Positions 1 to 7,589 of a DNA stretch of 29,060 nucleotides are shown here, piece after piece. The stretch lies in the IMG/VR virus record IMGVR_UViG_3300021962_000475, positions 1 to 29,060 of that record. One strand, given 5' to 3'. This DNA is from a virus. The notes below the pieces were generated by a model, which ran no database searches, was not told the origin of the DNA, and saw only the letters and a list, made by a program, of their open reading frames with translations. The stretch's first letter is position 1. Each line of letters begins with the position of its first letter. The translations under genes and the position numbers were made by a program.

Positions 1-31
1 AGATAATTAAAAAAATTGCAAACAAACTATA

Positions 32-277
32 ATGGCAGAAGAAAACGACCTGATCTACGGAGTCTACGACAAAACAAGAGGTGTTGGAGGATGTGATGAC
101 TACTTCGGATACTTCAAAAAACATAAAGATGCTAAATCTGAAATGAAAACTCAGTTTGAACATCTAAAACAAAAAAACCCAAAAGAGACTTTGAAATTGT
201 ATAAGGACAGAGTTGTTAAAGTGAAAGATAAAACAGAAGAAATAATAATAATTATACACCCAATTTTATTAAGATGA
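32..277 (+). CDS. hypothetical protein (81 aa)
   Basis: I do not recognise this 81-residue protein. It is charged and lysine-rich, has no obvious membrane segment, and ends in an odd run of five isoleucines (EEIIIIIHPILLR) encoded by a short ATA/ATT repeat. Its stop overlaps the next start by ATGA, which suggests translational coupling. The start is the only ATG near the beginning of the frame and is preceded by an A-rich leader, as is usual for Bacteroidota-type genes without a Shine-Dalgarno site. The promoter, if any, lies off the left edge. Confidence 0.7.
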   Translation: MAEENDLIYGVYDKTRGVGGCDDYFGYFKKHKDAKSEMKTQFEHLKQKNPKETLKLYKDRVVKVKDKTEEIIIIIHPILLR

Positions 278-468
278 AAGTAGAACTTTTAGTGAGATTT
301 GCAAATGAGGGGCATCACTATAACAGTATAAAAGTTGACCCTGATAGAATAGAAGATGTTTTACCGTTTCCTAATGAAGTATTTTTTACCATAGATGGTG
401 TAAGAGTGGCTTGTGATAGAGAAGATTGGGATAGAATACAAAAAGAAATAGTAGAAAATAAAAAGTAA
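274..468 (+). CDS. hypothetical protein (64 aa)
   Basis: A small protein of unknown function, predicted soluble and mixed alpha/beta, with an acidic second half (DREDWDRIQKEIVENKK). It starts inside the stop of the preceding gene (ATGA) and ends one base before the AAA+ ATPase gene, so the three are probably one transcript. No known motif is visible. Confidence 0.7.
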   Translation: MKVELLVRFANEGHHYNSIKVDPDRIEDVLPFPNEVFFTIDGVRVACDREDWDRIQKEIVENKK

Positions 469-469
469 G

Positions 470-1462
470 ATGATGGATAAACAATTGCAAAAAATAATGG
501 CAGAACTTGAAACTTTAGAACAAGAGGAAAGGTATGAGACATTAGAACTTTCAAATGAGTACATTGATACCACAAAAAATGAAAGTTCTACCTCAGCAAC
601 CCCAACATGTTGGGGAACCTTACCTGATGAGGAATTTACACCGGCCTTCAAATCAGTGGATAAAGTTCCTGCAGGTATTTATGAGATAGTGTGGAATAGA
701 TCACTTTCTCAACACACAATAAAAAAACAACCATTTAAGACAGATGAATTATATCAGTTACCCTCATATGAAATCCAAGATATCCTCAAGGATATTCAAA
801 ATTTTTGGGATCGTAGAGACAAATATCGAGAGTATAACTTTGTTCATAAGCGTGGGATTCTAATGTATGGTGAACCTGGATGTGGTAAATCAGGAATTAT
901 TCAGCTTATCTCAAAACAACTTATTGAAAACGACGGGATCATTCTCAATATTAAAGACAGTGAAGATGTTGAATATTTCATAGACTTTATTGCAACATTT
1001 CGAAAGATTGAAGCACATCGACCTTTGATTGTTTTGTTAGAGGATATCGACTCAATTGCTGGAGACTCTAATCACGCAACAAGTAAATTATTAAACATTC
1101 TTGACGGTGTAAAACAAATAGAAGATGTTGTGTATATTGCAACAACTAACTATCCTGAGAAACTTCAAGAACGAATCACTAACAGACCGTCTCGTTTCGA
1201 TAGACGATACAAAGTTGAACTTCCAAATGAAGAAATCCGAGAGGCTTACATTCGTCACAAACTAACTGAAGAAGATTTGAAGAATGTTAATATTGAAGAA
1301 TGGATCAAAAGAACAGAAGGAATGTCCCTTTCACACTTGAAAGAAGTTGTAATTTCAACTATTGTTATGGGTAGAGAATTTGAGGAAGTGATGGATAACC
1401 TCGAAGGATTGAAAAAAGCACCATCAATTAAAGGATCGGGTAAAGTAGGATTTAATAGATAA
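470..1462 (+). CDS. AAA+ family ATPase
   Basis: This is a single-module AAA+ ATPase of 330 residues. The Walker A motif GEPGCGKS lies at residues 134-141, Walker B (LIVLLEDID) at 186-194, sensor 1 (ATTN) near 224-227, and RPSRFDRRYKVE at 239-250 carries the arginine-finger region and the start of the lid. The order and wording resemble the BCS1/26S-protease-like branch. The first 110 residues are a separate region, rich in Glu and Thr at its start, with no recognised domain, and probably select the substrate. Two ATG codons stand in tandem at the start; the first is used here. A role in remodelling or unfolding a phage or host complex is inference; the ATPase assignment is firm. Confidence 0.93.
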   Translation: MMDKQLQKIMAELETLEQEERYETLELSNEYIDTTKNESSTSATPTCWGTLPDEEFTPAFKSVDKVPAGIYEIVWNRSLSQHTIKKQPFKTDELYQLPSYEIQDILKDIQNFWDRRDKYREYNFVHKRGILMYGEPGCGKSGIIQLISKQLIENDGIILNIKDSEDVEYFIDFIATFRKIEAHRPLIVLLEDIDSIAGDSNHATSKLLNILDGVKQIEDVVYIATTNYPEKLQERITNRPSRFDRRYKVELPNEEIREAYIRHKLTEEDLKNVNIEEWIKRTEGMSLSHLKEVVISTIVMGREFEEVMDNLEGLKKAPSIKGSGKVGFNR

Positions 1463-1465
1463 GAT

Positions 1466-1618
1466 ATGAATAAAGGAATGTATTACATGCCAATGTTTTT
1501 GGTTTTAATTGGAAACATAATTGTAAGTTGGTTTTTAAAGGATTGGTATAGTTTAGCTGGTTGGTTTATTGCTTTGTTTTTTTTATGTGAAGTTTATTAT
1601 TTAAGATTTTTAAAATGA
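1466..1618 (+). CDS. micro membrane protein (50 aa)
   Basis: An open frame from ATG to TGA encodes 50 residues with two hydrophobic stretches (about residues 8-23 and 29-45) separated by KDW, and a basic end (RFLK). It starts three bases after the ATPase stop and overlaps the next start by ATGA. This tight packing and the membrane-like composition argue that it is a real gene. Function is unknown; a small inner-membrane protein is likely. Confidence 0.6.
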   Translation: MNKGMYYMPMFLVLIGNIIVSWFLKDWYSLAGWFIALFFLCEVYYLRFLK

Positions 1619-1794
1619 TAGTAGAACATGAAGGTAAAATTTATGAAACTGTGATAACTAAACCAATAATGGAAGGTGATTTATATTATGATTGTATGAT
1701 ACATGAAATCAAAAGATGTAAGTCTTACATATGTTTCGATCCGTGGTCTTTAAAATTAGAAAAAATTGGAGATTCTGAAAAAAAAACATTATAG
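1615..1794 (+). CDS. hypothetical protein (59 aa)
   Basis: A 59-residue frame begins in the ATGA overlap with the micro membrane gene. It reads MIVEHEGKIYETVITKP and contains three cysteines (DCMIHEIKRCKSYIC) that could bind metal but match no pattern I know. It is soluble by composition. Its stop is followed after 23 bases by the next gene, with a TATTTAT box between them. Confidence 0.6.
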   Translation: MIVEHEGKIYETVITKPIMEGDLYYDCMIHEIKRCKSYICFDPWSLKLEKIGDSEKKTL

Positions 1795-1802
1795 ATTAAG
1801 CT

Positions 1803-1817
1803 AGTATTTATTTAAAC
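1803..1817 (+). promoter_or_regulatory. candidate TATTTAT box before the reductase gene
   Basis: The sequence AGTATTTATTTAAAC lies directly before the start at 1818. The same TATTTAT core occurs before several other genes in this window. Its nature (promoter or initiation element) is inferred from recurrence only. Confidence 0.4.
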
Positions 1818-2561
1818 ATGGAACTTAATCTTAATAAGGTCAAAGAAGGTAATCACAAAAAATTGGTTGATACGATCAATACTTTGAAAAAATTTGACAA
1901 AGTCTTACTTTTAACTTGTTCAAATAGGTATGATAAAATTTCAAAAAATCAAACACCAAAATCAACTATTCTTGCTAAAGTTATAAAATCTGAATTAGAT
2001 AACTGCACATTAATAAATATACCTGATTTAAATATTCACCCGTGTGAGGGAAATGTTTCACTAATGGAGGGTAACAGGTGTGGTATCAAAGCAGCTCTAT
2101 TGAAAGATAAAGAAAAAAACCCAAGTGGATATCACAGATGTTGGGCATCCTTACATAATCCCGATGATGAATTATGGAAAATCTCAAAAGAATTATTCGA
2201 ATCTGACTGTGTAATTTTCTTTTCTTCTGTAAGATGGGGAAGTGCTAATATGTTTTATCAAAAATTAATTGAAAGATTAAATTGGATTAACAATCGTTAC
2301 ATACCTTTAGGTGAGGATAACATAATTAAGGATGTGACATCAGGGTTTATTTGTGTTGGACAACACGACGATGCTGACAGAGTTTGTGCAATTCAAATGA
2401 ACACACATGATTATTACGGATTCAAGGTAGACGAAAAACTTTATTGGTATTGGATGTCGGAAGATATTGAATTTGATGAAGAAACACTCAAAGGTTATAT
2501 AGAAAGTTACCCAAAGTTTTTTAAACAGTTTAAGATAGAAAAAAAAGAAAAAAATAATTGA
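1818..2561 (+). CDS. flavodoxin-fold NAD(P)H-dependent oxidoreductase
   Basis: A 247-residue protein that looks like the NADPH-dependent FMN reductase family in the flavodoxin fold. The first strand and loop read KVLLLTCSNRYDK (residues 28-40), where the phosphate of FMN would bind. A cysteine-bearing segment (IHPCEGNVSLMEGNRCG) follows, and then DCVIFFSSVRWGSANMFYQKLIERLNW, the usual strand-loop-helix around the flavin ring. The C-terminus is lysine-rich. Family members use FMN to move electrons from NAD(P)H to small acceptors; the substrate here cannot be told. It appears to be the first gene of a short unit, with a TATTTAT box ahead and a new promoter straight after. Confidence 0.75.
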   Translation: MELNLNKVKEGNHKKLVDTINTLKKFDKVLLLTCSNRYDKISKNQTPKSTILAKVIKSELDNCTLINIPDLNIHPCEGNVSLMEGNRCGIKAALLKDKEKNPSGYHRCWASLHNPDDELWKISKELFESDCVIFFSSVRWGSANMFYQKLIERLNWINNRYIPLGEDNIIKDVTSGFICVGQHDDADRVCAIQMNTHDYYGFKVDEKLYWYWMSEDIEFDEETLKGYIESYPKFFKQFKIEKKEKNN

Positions 2562-2567
2562 TGAATG

Positions 2568-2597
2568 TTGTGGAATTGAAATAAAACACTATCTTTG
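2568..2597 (+). promoter_or_regulatory. Bacteroidota-type promoter for the zinc-ribbon gene
   Basis: TTG at 2568-2570 and TATCTTTG at 2590-2597 are separated by 19 bases, matching the known Bacteroidota form TTG-N19-TAnnTTTG. The predicted transcript would have a leader of roughly 25 bases before the start at 2627. Confidence 0.7.
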
Positions 2598-2626
2598 TAG
2601 TGTAATCAATTAAAAACACCATCACT

Positions 2627-3355
2627 ATGTCTACCATCACTCAAGTTCAAAATTATCAAGGTTCTAACTCTTTCGTCCTTAAAATGAAAGATGTCATTTC
2701 TAAATATGGTAAACTTACCGTAGGTCAGGCGTTAACCGTTGAGAAGATTCTAAACGCTCCTGTTGAAGCGAAACAAGTTGAATTGACTGAGGACATGAAA
2801 AAAATCCAAGCGTACACTGGTGAGAATTCTTTTGTGAAAGAGATCCAGTCTAAACTTGAGAAATATGGTAAATTGTCTGATAAACAAGTATCGGCAGCTT
2901 TGAACCAAATTCAAAAAGAGGAAAATAAAGCAGCTACCAAGAAAATGAACATCCCCGCTGAGGGAGACACCATCCAAGTTGGTCGTAAGATCGGTCAACA
3001 AATGAAAGAGACCTATGGTCTTCAGTTTAATCCTACAATTTTGGATATCACTAAAGTTTTAGGAATTTCACCTAAGGCCGTTAAGTTCGCAGGTAAGATG
3101 ACTGTGAAGAGAGCTAAAGTTTGTGTATGTTGTGCTAAGACTTTGACTGACGAGTTTTCAATGTTGACTACGATGGGTAAGACATGTGCTAAACACATGG
3201 GTGTTGAATACATCAAAGACAAGAGTCAGGCGGATCGTTTCCGTGAGGACTACCTAAAACGAGTAGAAGAGATCGGTGTGATGGAATTTTGGGTTCCTAA
3301 GTCACAACTTAAGAACTGGGAAGGTGACACCAACTTCTTACTTGAGATCCTGTAA
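2627..3355 (+). CDS. duplicated-repeat protein with DUF6011-like zinc ribbon
   Basis: A 242-residue protein in two parts. Residues 7-43 and 60-96 are an internal duplication: both read roughly (I/V)QxYxGxNSFVxxxxxxxxKYGKLxxxQ. The C-terminal half holds a zinc-ribbon-like site with C166, C168, C169, C187 and H190 around KTLTDEFSMLTTMGKTCAKH, which resembles the DUF6011 pattern often joined in phages to similar repeats. The gene has its own promoter and terminators. It uses more GGT, AAG and GAG codons than its neighbours, which suggests high expression. The function is unknown; nucleic-acid binding is a reasonable inference for the zinc part. Confidence 0.8.
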   Translation: MSTITQVQNYQGSNSFVLKMKDVISKYGKLTVGQALTVEKILNAPVEAKQVELTEDMKKIQAYTGENSFVKEIQSKLEKYGKLSDKQVSAALNQIQKEENKAATKKMNIPAEGDTIQVGRKIGQQMKETYGLQFNPTILDITKVLGISPKAVKFAGKMTVKRAKVCVCCAKTLTDEFSMLTTMGKTCAKHMGVEYIKDKSQADRFREDYLKRVEEIGVMEFWVPKSQLKNWEGDTNFLLEIL

Positions 3356-3360
3356 GAGAC

Positions 3361-3384
3361 CCCACTCCTTGAGGGTGGGCTTTT
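3361..3384 (+). terminator. hairpin with short T tract after the zinc-ribbon gene
   Basis: CCCACTC (3361-3367) pairs with GGGTGGG (3373-3379) with one G-U pair and a five-base loop, followed by CTTTT. It begins six bases after the stop. It is a weak intrinsic terminator or a 3' end stabiliser. Confidence 0.55.
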
Positions 3385-3390
3385 AGGACC

Positions 3391-3408
3391 GTTATCCGTT
3401 AGGGTAAC
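3391..3408 (+). other. second hairpin in the 3' region
   Basis: GTTATCC (3391-3397) pairs with GGGTAAC (3402-3408), with one G-U pair and a four-base loop. It sits between two terminator-like hairpins and has no T tract of its own, so it may be part of a structured 3' RNA. Confidence 0.4.
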
Positions 3409-3414
3409 AATCGA

Positions 3415-3443
3415 AAGGGGGAATTCGCTACTCCCCCTTTTTT
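3415..3443 (+). terminator. intrinsic terminator
   Basis: AAGGGGGA (3415-3422) pairs perfectly with TCCCCCTT (3432-3439) over a nine-base loop and runs into six Ts. This is a strong rho-independent terminator closing the zinc-ribbon transcript. Confidence 0.85.
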
Positions 3444-3471
3444 ATTTATAAAACATGACTATTATTAGGTT

Positions 3472-3549
3472 ATGATAATTGGTATTATATATATTATTCT
3501 TATTTTAGCAATTGGGATAATAGGTAAACATAGAAAATTTTTGAAATGA
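3472..3549 (+). CDS. micro membrane peptide (25 aa)
   Basis: A 25-residue frame reads as one hydrophobic helix (MIIGIIYIILILAIGIIG) with a basic tail KHRKFLK. Its stop overlaps the start of the HAD gene by ATGA. The positive-inside tail, the overlap and the same design in other micro genes of this window support it, but a frame this short could occur by chance in AT-rich DNA. Confidence 0.45.
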   Translation: MIIGIIYIILILAIGIIGKHRKFLK

Positions 3550-4151
3550 AAGTAATTTTCTTAGATCATGACGGTGTAATTTGTCTCTCTTATAACTGGG
3601 GTGGGAGATCAAAGAAATGGGCAAAATACCGTAGTGCAAATCCCGACAGTAGTAAAGAAAAGAAAGACGCCCCTGTTTCTGTAAGATTTGACGACTTTGA
3701 TAAAAAGGCGATTAAGATCCTTAATGAAATAATTGAAGAAACAGGTTGTGAGATTGTTGTAAGTTCTGATTGGAAGTTACATGCGACATTAGAAGAACTT
3801 GGGGATTACTACGAAAGTCAGGGGATAATCAAACGACCAATTGACCTAACACCAAACATCCAAAATTGTACCGTTCATGGTAATTTGTTTATTTGGTCCC
3901 CAAGATGGGACTTAGAACAAACAAGAACTATTGAGATTAGACAGTACCTACACGATCATCCTGAGGTAACACACTGGGTTTCAGTTGATGATTTAAACAT
4001 GGGTAAGATTGGTGAACCATGGAAAGATGTGTGGGCGATTGATAACTTTGTTCTTACACCAAGATCAAATGAGGGAATTAAACAGTGCGGAGTTAAAGAA
4101 AAAATTATTAATTTTTTAACAAATGAAGAACATAAATCAATTATTTCGTAA
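3546..4151 (+). CDS. HAD-superfamily protein (SAK-type HAD domain)
   Basis: A 201-residue HAD-fold protein. Motif I is FLDHDGV with D7 and D9 (nucleophile and acid/base), motif II is VVSSDW at 71-76, and the acidic motif IV is SVDDLN with D148 and D149. The overall shape matches the HAD domains found in 'Swiss Army Knife' RNA-repair proteins and in many phages. Such proteins are thought to remove phosphates, possibly from nucleic-acid ends; the substrate here is not shown. The insert after motif I (residues 15-45) is lysine-rich and forms part of the cap. The next gene begins inside its last 29 bases. Confidence 0.8.
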   Translation: MKVIFLDHDGVICLSYNWGGRSKKWAKYRSANPDSSKEKKDAPVSVRFDDFDKKAIKILNEIIEETGCEIVVSSDWKLHATLEELGDYYESQGIIKRPIDLTPNIQNCTVHGNLFIWSPRWDLEQTRTIEIRQYLHDHPEVTHWVSVDDLNMGKIGEPWKDVWAIDNFVLTPRSNEGIKQCGVKEKIINFLTNEEHKSIIS

Positions 4152-4437
4152 AAGAACCGATTTACTAAATAATGAAGAAGTACAAAAACTTATAGAATAT
4201 ACACAAGACCTTGAAGGTAAAGTTTTAGAAAGAAAAGTAGAAGATACTTATAATAAAGAACACCTTTTAAAGACTATGTTATCGGATATACTTTCAAGTT
4301 GTAAAGAATATGAAGAAAATAAAATTCTTCAAGATAGATATCCTGAGTTGTATAAAAAAATTGACGCGGATGATTTAGTAAAAAATTTATTAGAGTATAT
4401 TACTAGTATGAACGCTAAAAATAACTTAAAACTGTAA
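4123..4437 (+). CDS. hypothetical protein, helical (104 aa)
   Basis: An alpha-helical, charged protein of 104 residues with no recognised motif. Its pattern of Leu and Ile every three to four residues suggests a coiled coil. The start lies 29 bases inside the HAD gene in another frame; there is no later in-frame ATG that would keep most of the protein. The long overlap suggests coupled translation with the HAD protein. Confidence 0.65.
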   Translation: MKNINQLFRKRTDLLNNEEVQKLIEYTQDLEGKVLERKVEDTYNKEHLLKTMLSDILSSCKEYEENKILQDRYPELYKKIDADDLVKNLLEYITSMNAKNNLKL

Positions 4438-4440
4438 ATT

Positions 4441-4758
4441 ATGGAACAGAATATCAAACAAAAAGTTAAACTCATGATCGTTGACGACAAACCATATGTT
4501 GTTTCATTAGACAAAATAGAAGTTGGGGATAAAGTAATTGTTACAGTAGGAGGTCAGTATCCATCTATTGTTGAATGTGAAAATGAAACGGTTCTCAATT
4601 TACTTACAGGATCAAAACTTTCATTAACTCAACCTTTTAAAGTTTTCATGGAACCTGAGTATATAAAATTCACTGATGACCAAATTGAAAAAATAATGGA
4701 AAACGAAGGTCTACTTGAAGTGGAAATAGTTGACGGAGTTTATCAATATAGTTTATGA
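4441..4758 (+). CDS. hypothetical protein (105 aa)
   Basis: An acidic protein of mixed strand and helix content, with a small-barrel look in the middle (LDKIEVGDKVIVTVGGQYPSIVE). I do not recognise it. It follows the previous gene by three bases and overlaps the next micro gene by ATGA, so it belongs to the same unit. Confidence 0.68.
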   Translation: MEQNIKQKVKLMIVDDKPYVVSLDKIEVGDKVIVTVGGQYPSIVECENETVLNLLTGSKLSLTQPFKVFMEPEYIKFTDDQIEKIMENEGLLEVEIVDGVYQYSL

Positions 4759-4862
4759 TGATAATCGAGACATATGTACATGTGGTTGGAATTCTTTTGA
4801 CTATAGTTATACTTACGGGTTACTTGACATATAGATATTTTAAAAAAAGAAAAAAGAAATAA
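4755..4862 (+). CDS. micro membrane peptide (35 aa)
   Basis: A 35-residue frame with one transmembrane helix (VHVVGILLTIVILTGYL, about residues 8-24) and a strongly basic C-terminus, RYFKKRKKK. It overlaps the previous gene by ATGA and the next by one base (TAATG), leaving no unused DNA. This end-to-end packing is good evidence that it is translated. Its role is unknown; topology would be N-out, C-in. Confidence 0.6.
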   Translation: MMIIETYVHVVGILLTIVILTGYLTYRYFKKRKKK

Positions 4863-5494
4863 TGGCACATATAGAACATAATTTTTTTCCGTTGAAAGTT
4901 TGGGTAAGAAATGAATATTTTTACCAAGGTGAAAAAGGGCAGGGTGATTTAACCGAGGGTGTAATAATCTCCGTAAGGTGTATGCCAGGACAGGCGGCGT
5001 TATTTCAAGTTCTTTTGAATAATGGTGTGATGAGGGATAAATTACCTGCGCATGCACTACTAACAGAACCTGAGTTGCCAGATCCTGACTTACCATTTCA
5101 TTACCTACAACTTTGGAATTGTTTTTCATACAATTTCACATTGATTCATCTTTCATATGTTTACGACACACCTGTTGAGGTTTTTATGAAAGATAAAAAT
5201 TGGTATAGTGGTCGTTATTATGCGACAATAAATTGGGGTTCAAATGATTTAAACACCGATCTCACTTTGGCTGAAGACCCAATGGAACACAAATCACACC
5301 ATATTATTTTACTTGATAACGGTCAAATTGCGTTACAACCAAACAACAGAATTAAGTGGTCGGAACCATCATTTGTGACTAAACCTTTCCCTGATAAACC
5401 AGATTTTTTAGTAAACAAGGACTGGTTTAATTGTGAAGGTCACGAGAAATGGGCAACTGAAGATAGTGAAAGAATGTTCTACGATACTGAGTAG
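4862..5494 (+). CDS. hypothetical protein (210 aa)
   Basis: A 210-residue soluble protein rich in Trp, Pro and aromatic residues, with the stretch GVIISVRCMPGQAALFQVLLNNGV that looks like a conserved core. I do not recognise a family or a catalytic motif. The start is fixed by the one-base overlap with the preceding micro gene. After its stop there are 50 bases containing a small perfect hairpin (GGCAA/TTGCC at 5510-5522) before the Smr gene. Confidence 0.72.
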   Translation: MAHIEHNFFPLKVWVRNEYFYQGEKGQGDLTEGVIISVRCMPGQAALFQVLLNNGVMRDKLPAHALLTEPELPDPDLPFHYLQLWNCFSYNFTLIHLSYVYDTPVEVFMKDKNWYSGRYYATINWGSNDLNTDLTLAEDPMEHKSHHIILLDNGQIALQPNNRIKWSEPSFVTKPFPDKPDFLVNKDWFNCEGHEKWATEDSERMFYDTE

Positions 5495-5544
5495 AAACTT
5501 CTTTCCGTAGGCAATTTTTGCCATAATTCACTAATTCATTTTTT

Positions 5545-5766
5545 ATGAAAACACTTGATTTACACGGAGTTAAACATGCGGATGTACCCAAATTATTGGA
5601 TCAATTTATTTGGGAACAGATGAATAAAAAATCTAGAGAGGTTGAGATCATCACAGGAATAAGTCAGGCGATGAAACAAGTAGTAATTAAAACCCTAAAA
5701 GATTATGACTTCATTTACAACGAAGCATGGAATAATCCTGGTAAGTTCGTAGTTAGTTTAATTTAA
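5545..5766 (+). CDS. Smr-domain protein
   Basis: A 73-residue stand-alone Smr domain. The LDLHG motif is at residues 4-8 and the second motif, normally TGxG, reads ITGIS at 36-40, followed by the helix QAMKQVVIKTL. Smr domains, first seen at the C-terminus of MutS2, bind and in some cases nick DNA or RNA. The last motif residue is Ser rather than Gly, which may affect activity. Because it is about the minimum length of the domain, it probably acts with a partner. A terminator follows straight after the stop. Confidence 0.75.
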   Translation: MKTLDLHGVKHADVPKLLDQFIWEQMNKKSREVEIITGISQAMKQVVIKTLKDYDFIYNEAWNNPGKFVVSLI

Positions 5767-5781
5767 TGAAAAAATGTGACT

Positions 5782-5810
5782 CCCCCGGTTGAATAAGTCG
5801 GGGGTTTTTT
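5782..5810 (+). terminator. intrinsic terminator after the Smr gene
   Basis: CCCCCG (5782-5787) pairs with CGGGGG (5799-5804) over an 11-base loop and is followed by six Ts. It is a clear rho-independent terminator, and the next gene's promoter is embedded in it. Confidence 0.85.
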
Positions 5811-5819
5811 CTATCTTTG
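5789..5819 (+). promoter_or_regulatory. Bacteroidota-type promoter overlapping the terminator
   Basis: TTG at 5789-5791 lies in the terminator loop and TATCTTTG lies at 5812-5819, 20 bases downstream. The start codon at 5824 is only four bases past the box, so the transcript would begin at or near the ATG. Confidence 0.6.
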
Positions 5820-5823
5820 TGGT

Positions 5824-7560
5824 ATGTTGCAAGTAGAAGGTAAAACATTTCATAAGTTTCTTGAGTTAAAGTCTTATAAAACACAGACTTTCAAGAACAC
5901 CTGTCCTATAGAGTACGGACCTGCATATCGTAACGGAAACGAATGTATTATAAAAAAATCAGGTAGGTTTTATTATGACGAACTTTTTTTATCTGAAGAA
6001 GAATTTGTTAAAAATTTTGGAAACCCATTTGCTCAAGTTGATTTTTCAAGACAACGAGTTTTCATTGAAGAAGGTGAAGATTCAATTTCAATAAAGGCAC
6101 AGTATTACCATAAATGGAGAGTAGTTGGGAAAAAATTCTTTATGGTAAGAAAACATACTAACTACATATCTTTTAATTTCAAAACTAAAATGTTCTACAC
6201 TGGAACATTCAAAGGAAAGAATAAAACAAAGATCGGAAACTCTATGAAGGTTGATCCAAGTTATAGGGCCATTAGAGATTTAGAATACACTTTAAAAATT
6301 CATGATTCTGTAAGACCTGAAAGTTACTTTTATTTCTTTTTAGAAAAAATATGGGATAGACTTGGACTTGAGAACCCGCAAAACTTTGAGACAAAAAATC
6401 CTTTTACTCATTATAGTTTAACTAAGTATCTGATCAAAGGTGTAAAAATACCAAACAATTGGATTCAATACACCGACACATTTGTTCCAATCAAAACTCT
6501 TAGAAGTTGTGACATGAACTTAGTTGATGGGGTTATGAAAATGTTGAAATTAAAAGGGTCAAAAATCAAAAGAATTCTTAATGAAACCCCAAGTGTTAAT
6601 TTTGATAGACTCACAGGACTCTACTACTTGTTAGGGATTGATAGATTCAATAAACTACCTGATAAAATATTTGATTATCAATTCTCTAATGATAGATATG
6701 GCCACATAGTTGAAGAAAATCCTGCGGGAGGACAATATTGGTATTGTACCCATGTGGACTATCTAAAAGATTTCAAAAGAAAGTTTCCTGAGTTAACTAA
6801 TAAAGAAAAAGATAGAATTCTTACATTGGGCGAACATCTTGATGATGCGGTATTTCATACACTTATTGAACATTTAGAGTTCAAAAAGAAACTAAATGAA
6901 CTTGGAGAAGATGTTAAGTTGAAATTTGAAAATAGAAGTACTTTCAATTTAGAACACGAAGAATTTAGTAGACTACTTTCTTCATACACAAGAGGTGAGG
7001 TTGAAAGATATTACGGTGAAATTGATCGTTTAGAAACACCAATTGAACATGAAGGTGAAACATATTATCCTGTTCTTTTAAGAAAAACACAGGACTATGA
7101 GAAAGAATCTCAACACCAACATAATTGTGTTAGGACTTATGTCGAAAGACCAGATTGTTTGATTTTCTCAATTCGTAAAGGGTCGGTTGATGGACAAGAA
7201 AGGATTACGGTTGAATATCAATTCAGAAAGAATGAAATAAAAAATGTCCAAGAAAGAGCGAGGTTTAACGAACTACCAAATGAAACATTTTCTTATGTTG
7301 CAAATATTCAGTTGGCAAATATTAATTTAGAATATAAACTTGGAACACTCAAACTTCCAAAGTTAACTAAAAGATATCGTAATGGTAAAGTTACAGAACA
7401 GTTCTCAACTTTTGAAATTGACTTCGATAATGGAACAAGAGTAATTCCTATGACACCAAGATGGAATTATGAAACACTTGAATTCAACCATTGGCAAAAT
7501 GAAATTTTAGATATGCAAGTACCAGTTCCTGTAAATGATTTTTGGGATGAATTACCATAA
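5824..7560 (+). CDS. PcfJ-like protein
   Basis: A 578-residue protein whose C-terminal third resembles PcfJ-like proteins. The core is a helix with QHQHNCVRTYVE (H433, C435) after YPVLLRKTQDY, followed by FSIRKGS and a strand ITVEYQF, which is the usual order in that family. PcfJ was named from a conjugative plasmid and is widespread in phages and mobile elements; its activity is not established. The N-terminal 350 residues are basic and aromatic with no recognised domain and may bind nucleic acid. It begins a new transcription unit with its own promoter and probably a leaderless mRNA. Confidence 0.75.
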   Translation: MLQVEGKTFHKFLELKSYKTQTFKNTCPIEYGPAYRNGNECIIKKSGRFYYDELFLSEEEFVKNFGNPFAQVDFSRQRVFIEEGEDSISIKAQYYHKWRVVGKKFFMVRKHTNYISFNFKTKMFYTGTFKGKNKTKIGNSMKVDPSYRAIRDLEYTLKIHDSVRPESYFYFFLEKIWDRLGLENPQNFETKNPFTHYSLTKYLIKGVKIPNNWIQYTDTFVPIKTLRSCDMNLVDGVMKMLKLKGSKIKRILNETPSVNFDRLTGLYYLLGIDRFNKLPDKIFDYQFSNDRYGHIVEENPAGGQYWYCTHVDYLKDFKRKFPELTNKEKDRILTLGEHLDDAVFHTLIEHLEFKKKLNELGEDVKLKFENRSTFNLEHEEFSRLLSSYTRGEVERYYGEIDRLETPIEHEGETYYPVLLRKTQDYEKESQHQHNCVRTYVERPDCLIFSIRKGSVDGQERITVEYQFRKNEIKNVQERARFNELPNETFSYVANIQLANINLEYKLGTLKLPKLTKRYRNGKVTEQFSTFEIDFDNGTRVIPMTPRWNYETLEFNHWQNEILDMQVPVPVNDFWDELP

Positions 7561-7574
7561 TTTTATTATATTTG
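7542..7574 (+). promoter_or_regulatory. candidate Bacteroidota-type promoter
   Basis: TATATTTG at 7567-7574 fits TAnnTTTG, and TTG at 7542-7544 lies 22 bases upstream, slightly longer than the usual spacing. It sits just before the gene at 7590 and after the PcfJ-like stop. Confidence 0.45.
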
Positions 7575-7589
7575 TAAAAAACATATAAA

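Noticed and set aside
3361-3443. tRNA in the structured region after the zinc-ribbon gene
   Set aside because: The three hairpins do not form a cloverleaf, there is no TTCGANTC-like T arm and no acceptor stem pairing.
4743-5129. 128-codon minus-strand frame opposite the genes at 4755 and 4862
   Set aside because: Antisense to tightly packed plus-strand genes with no recognisable domain; the plus frames fit the overlaps exactly.
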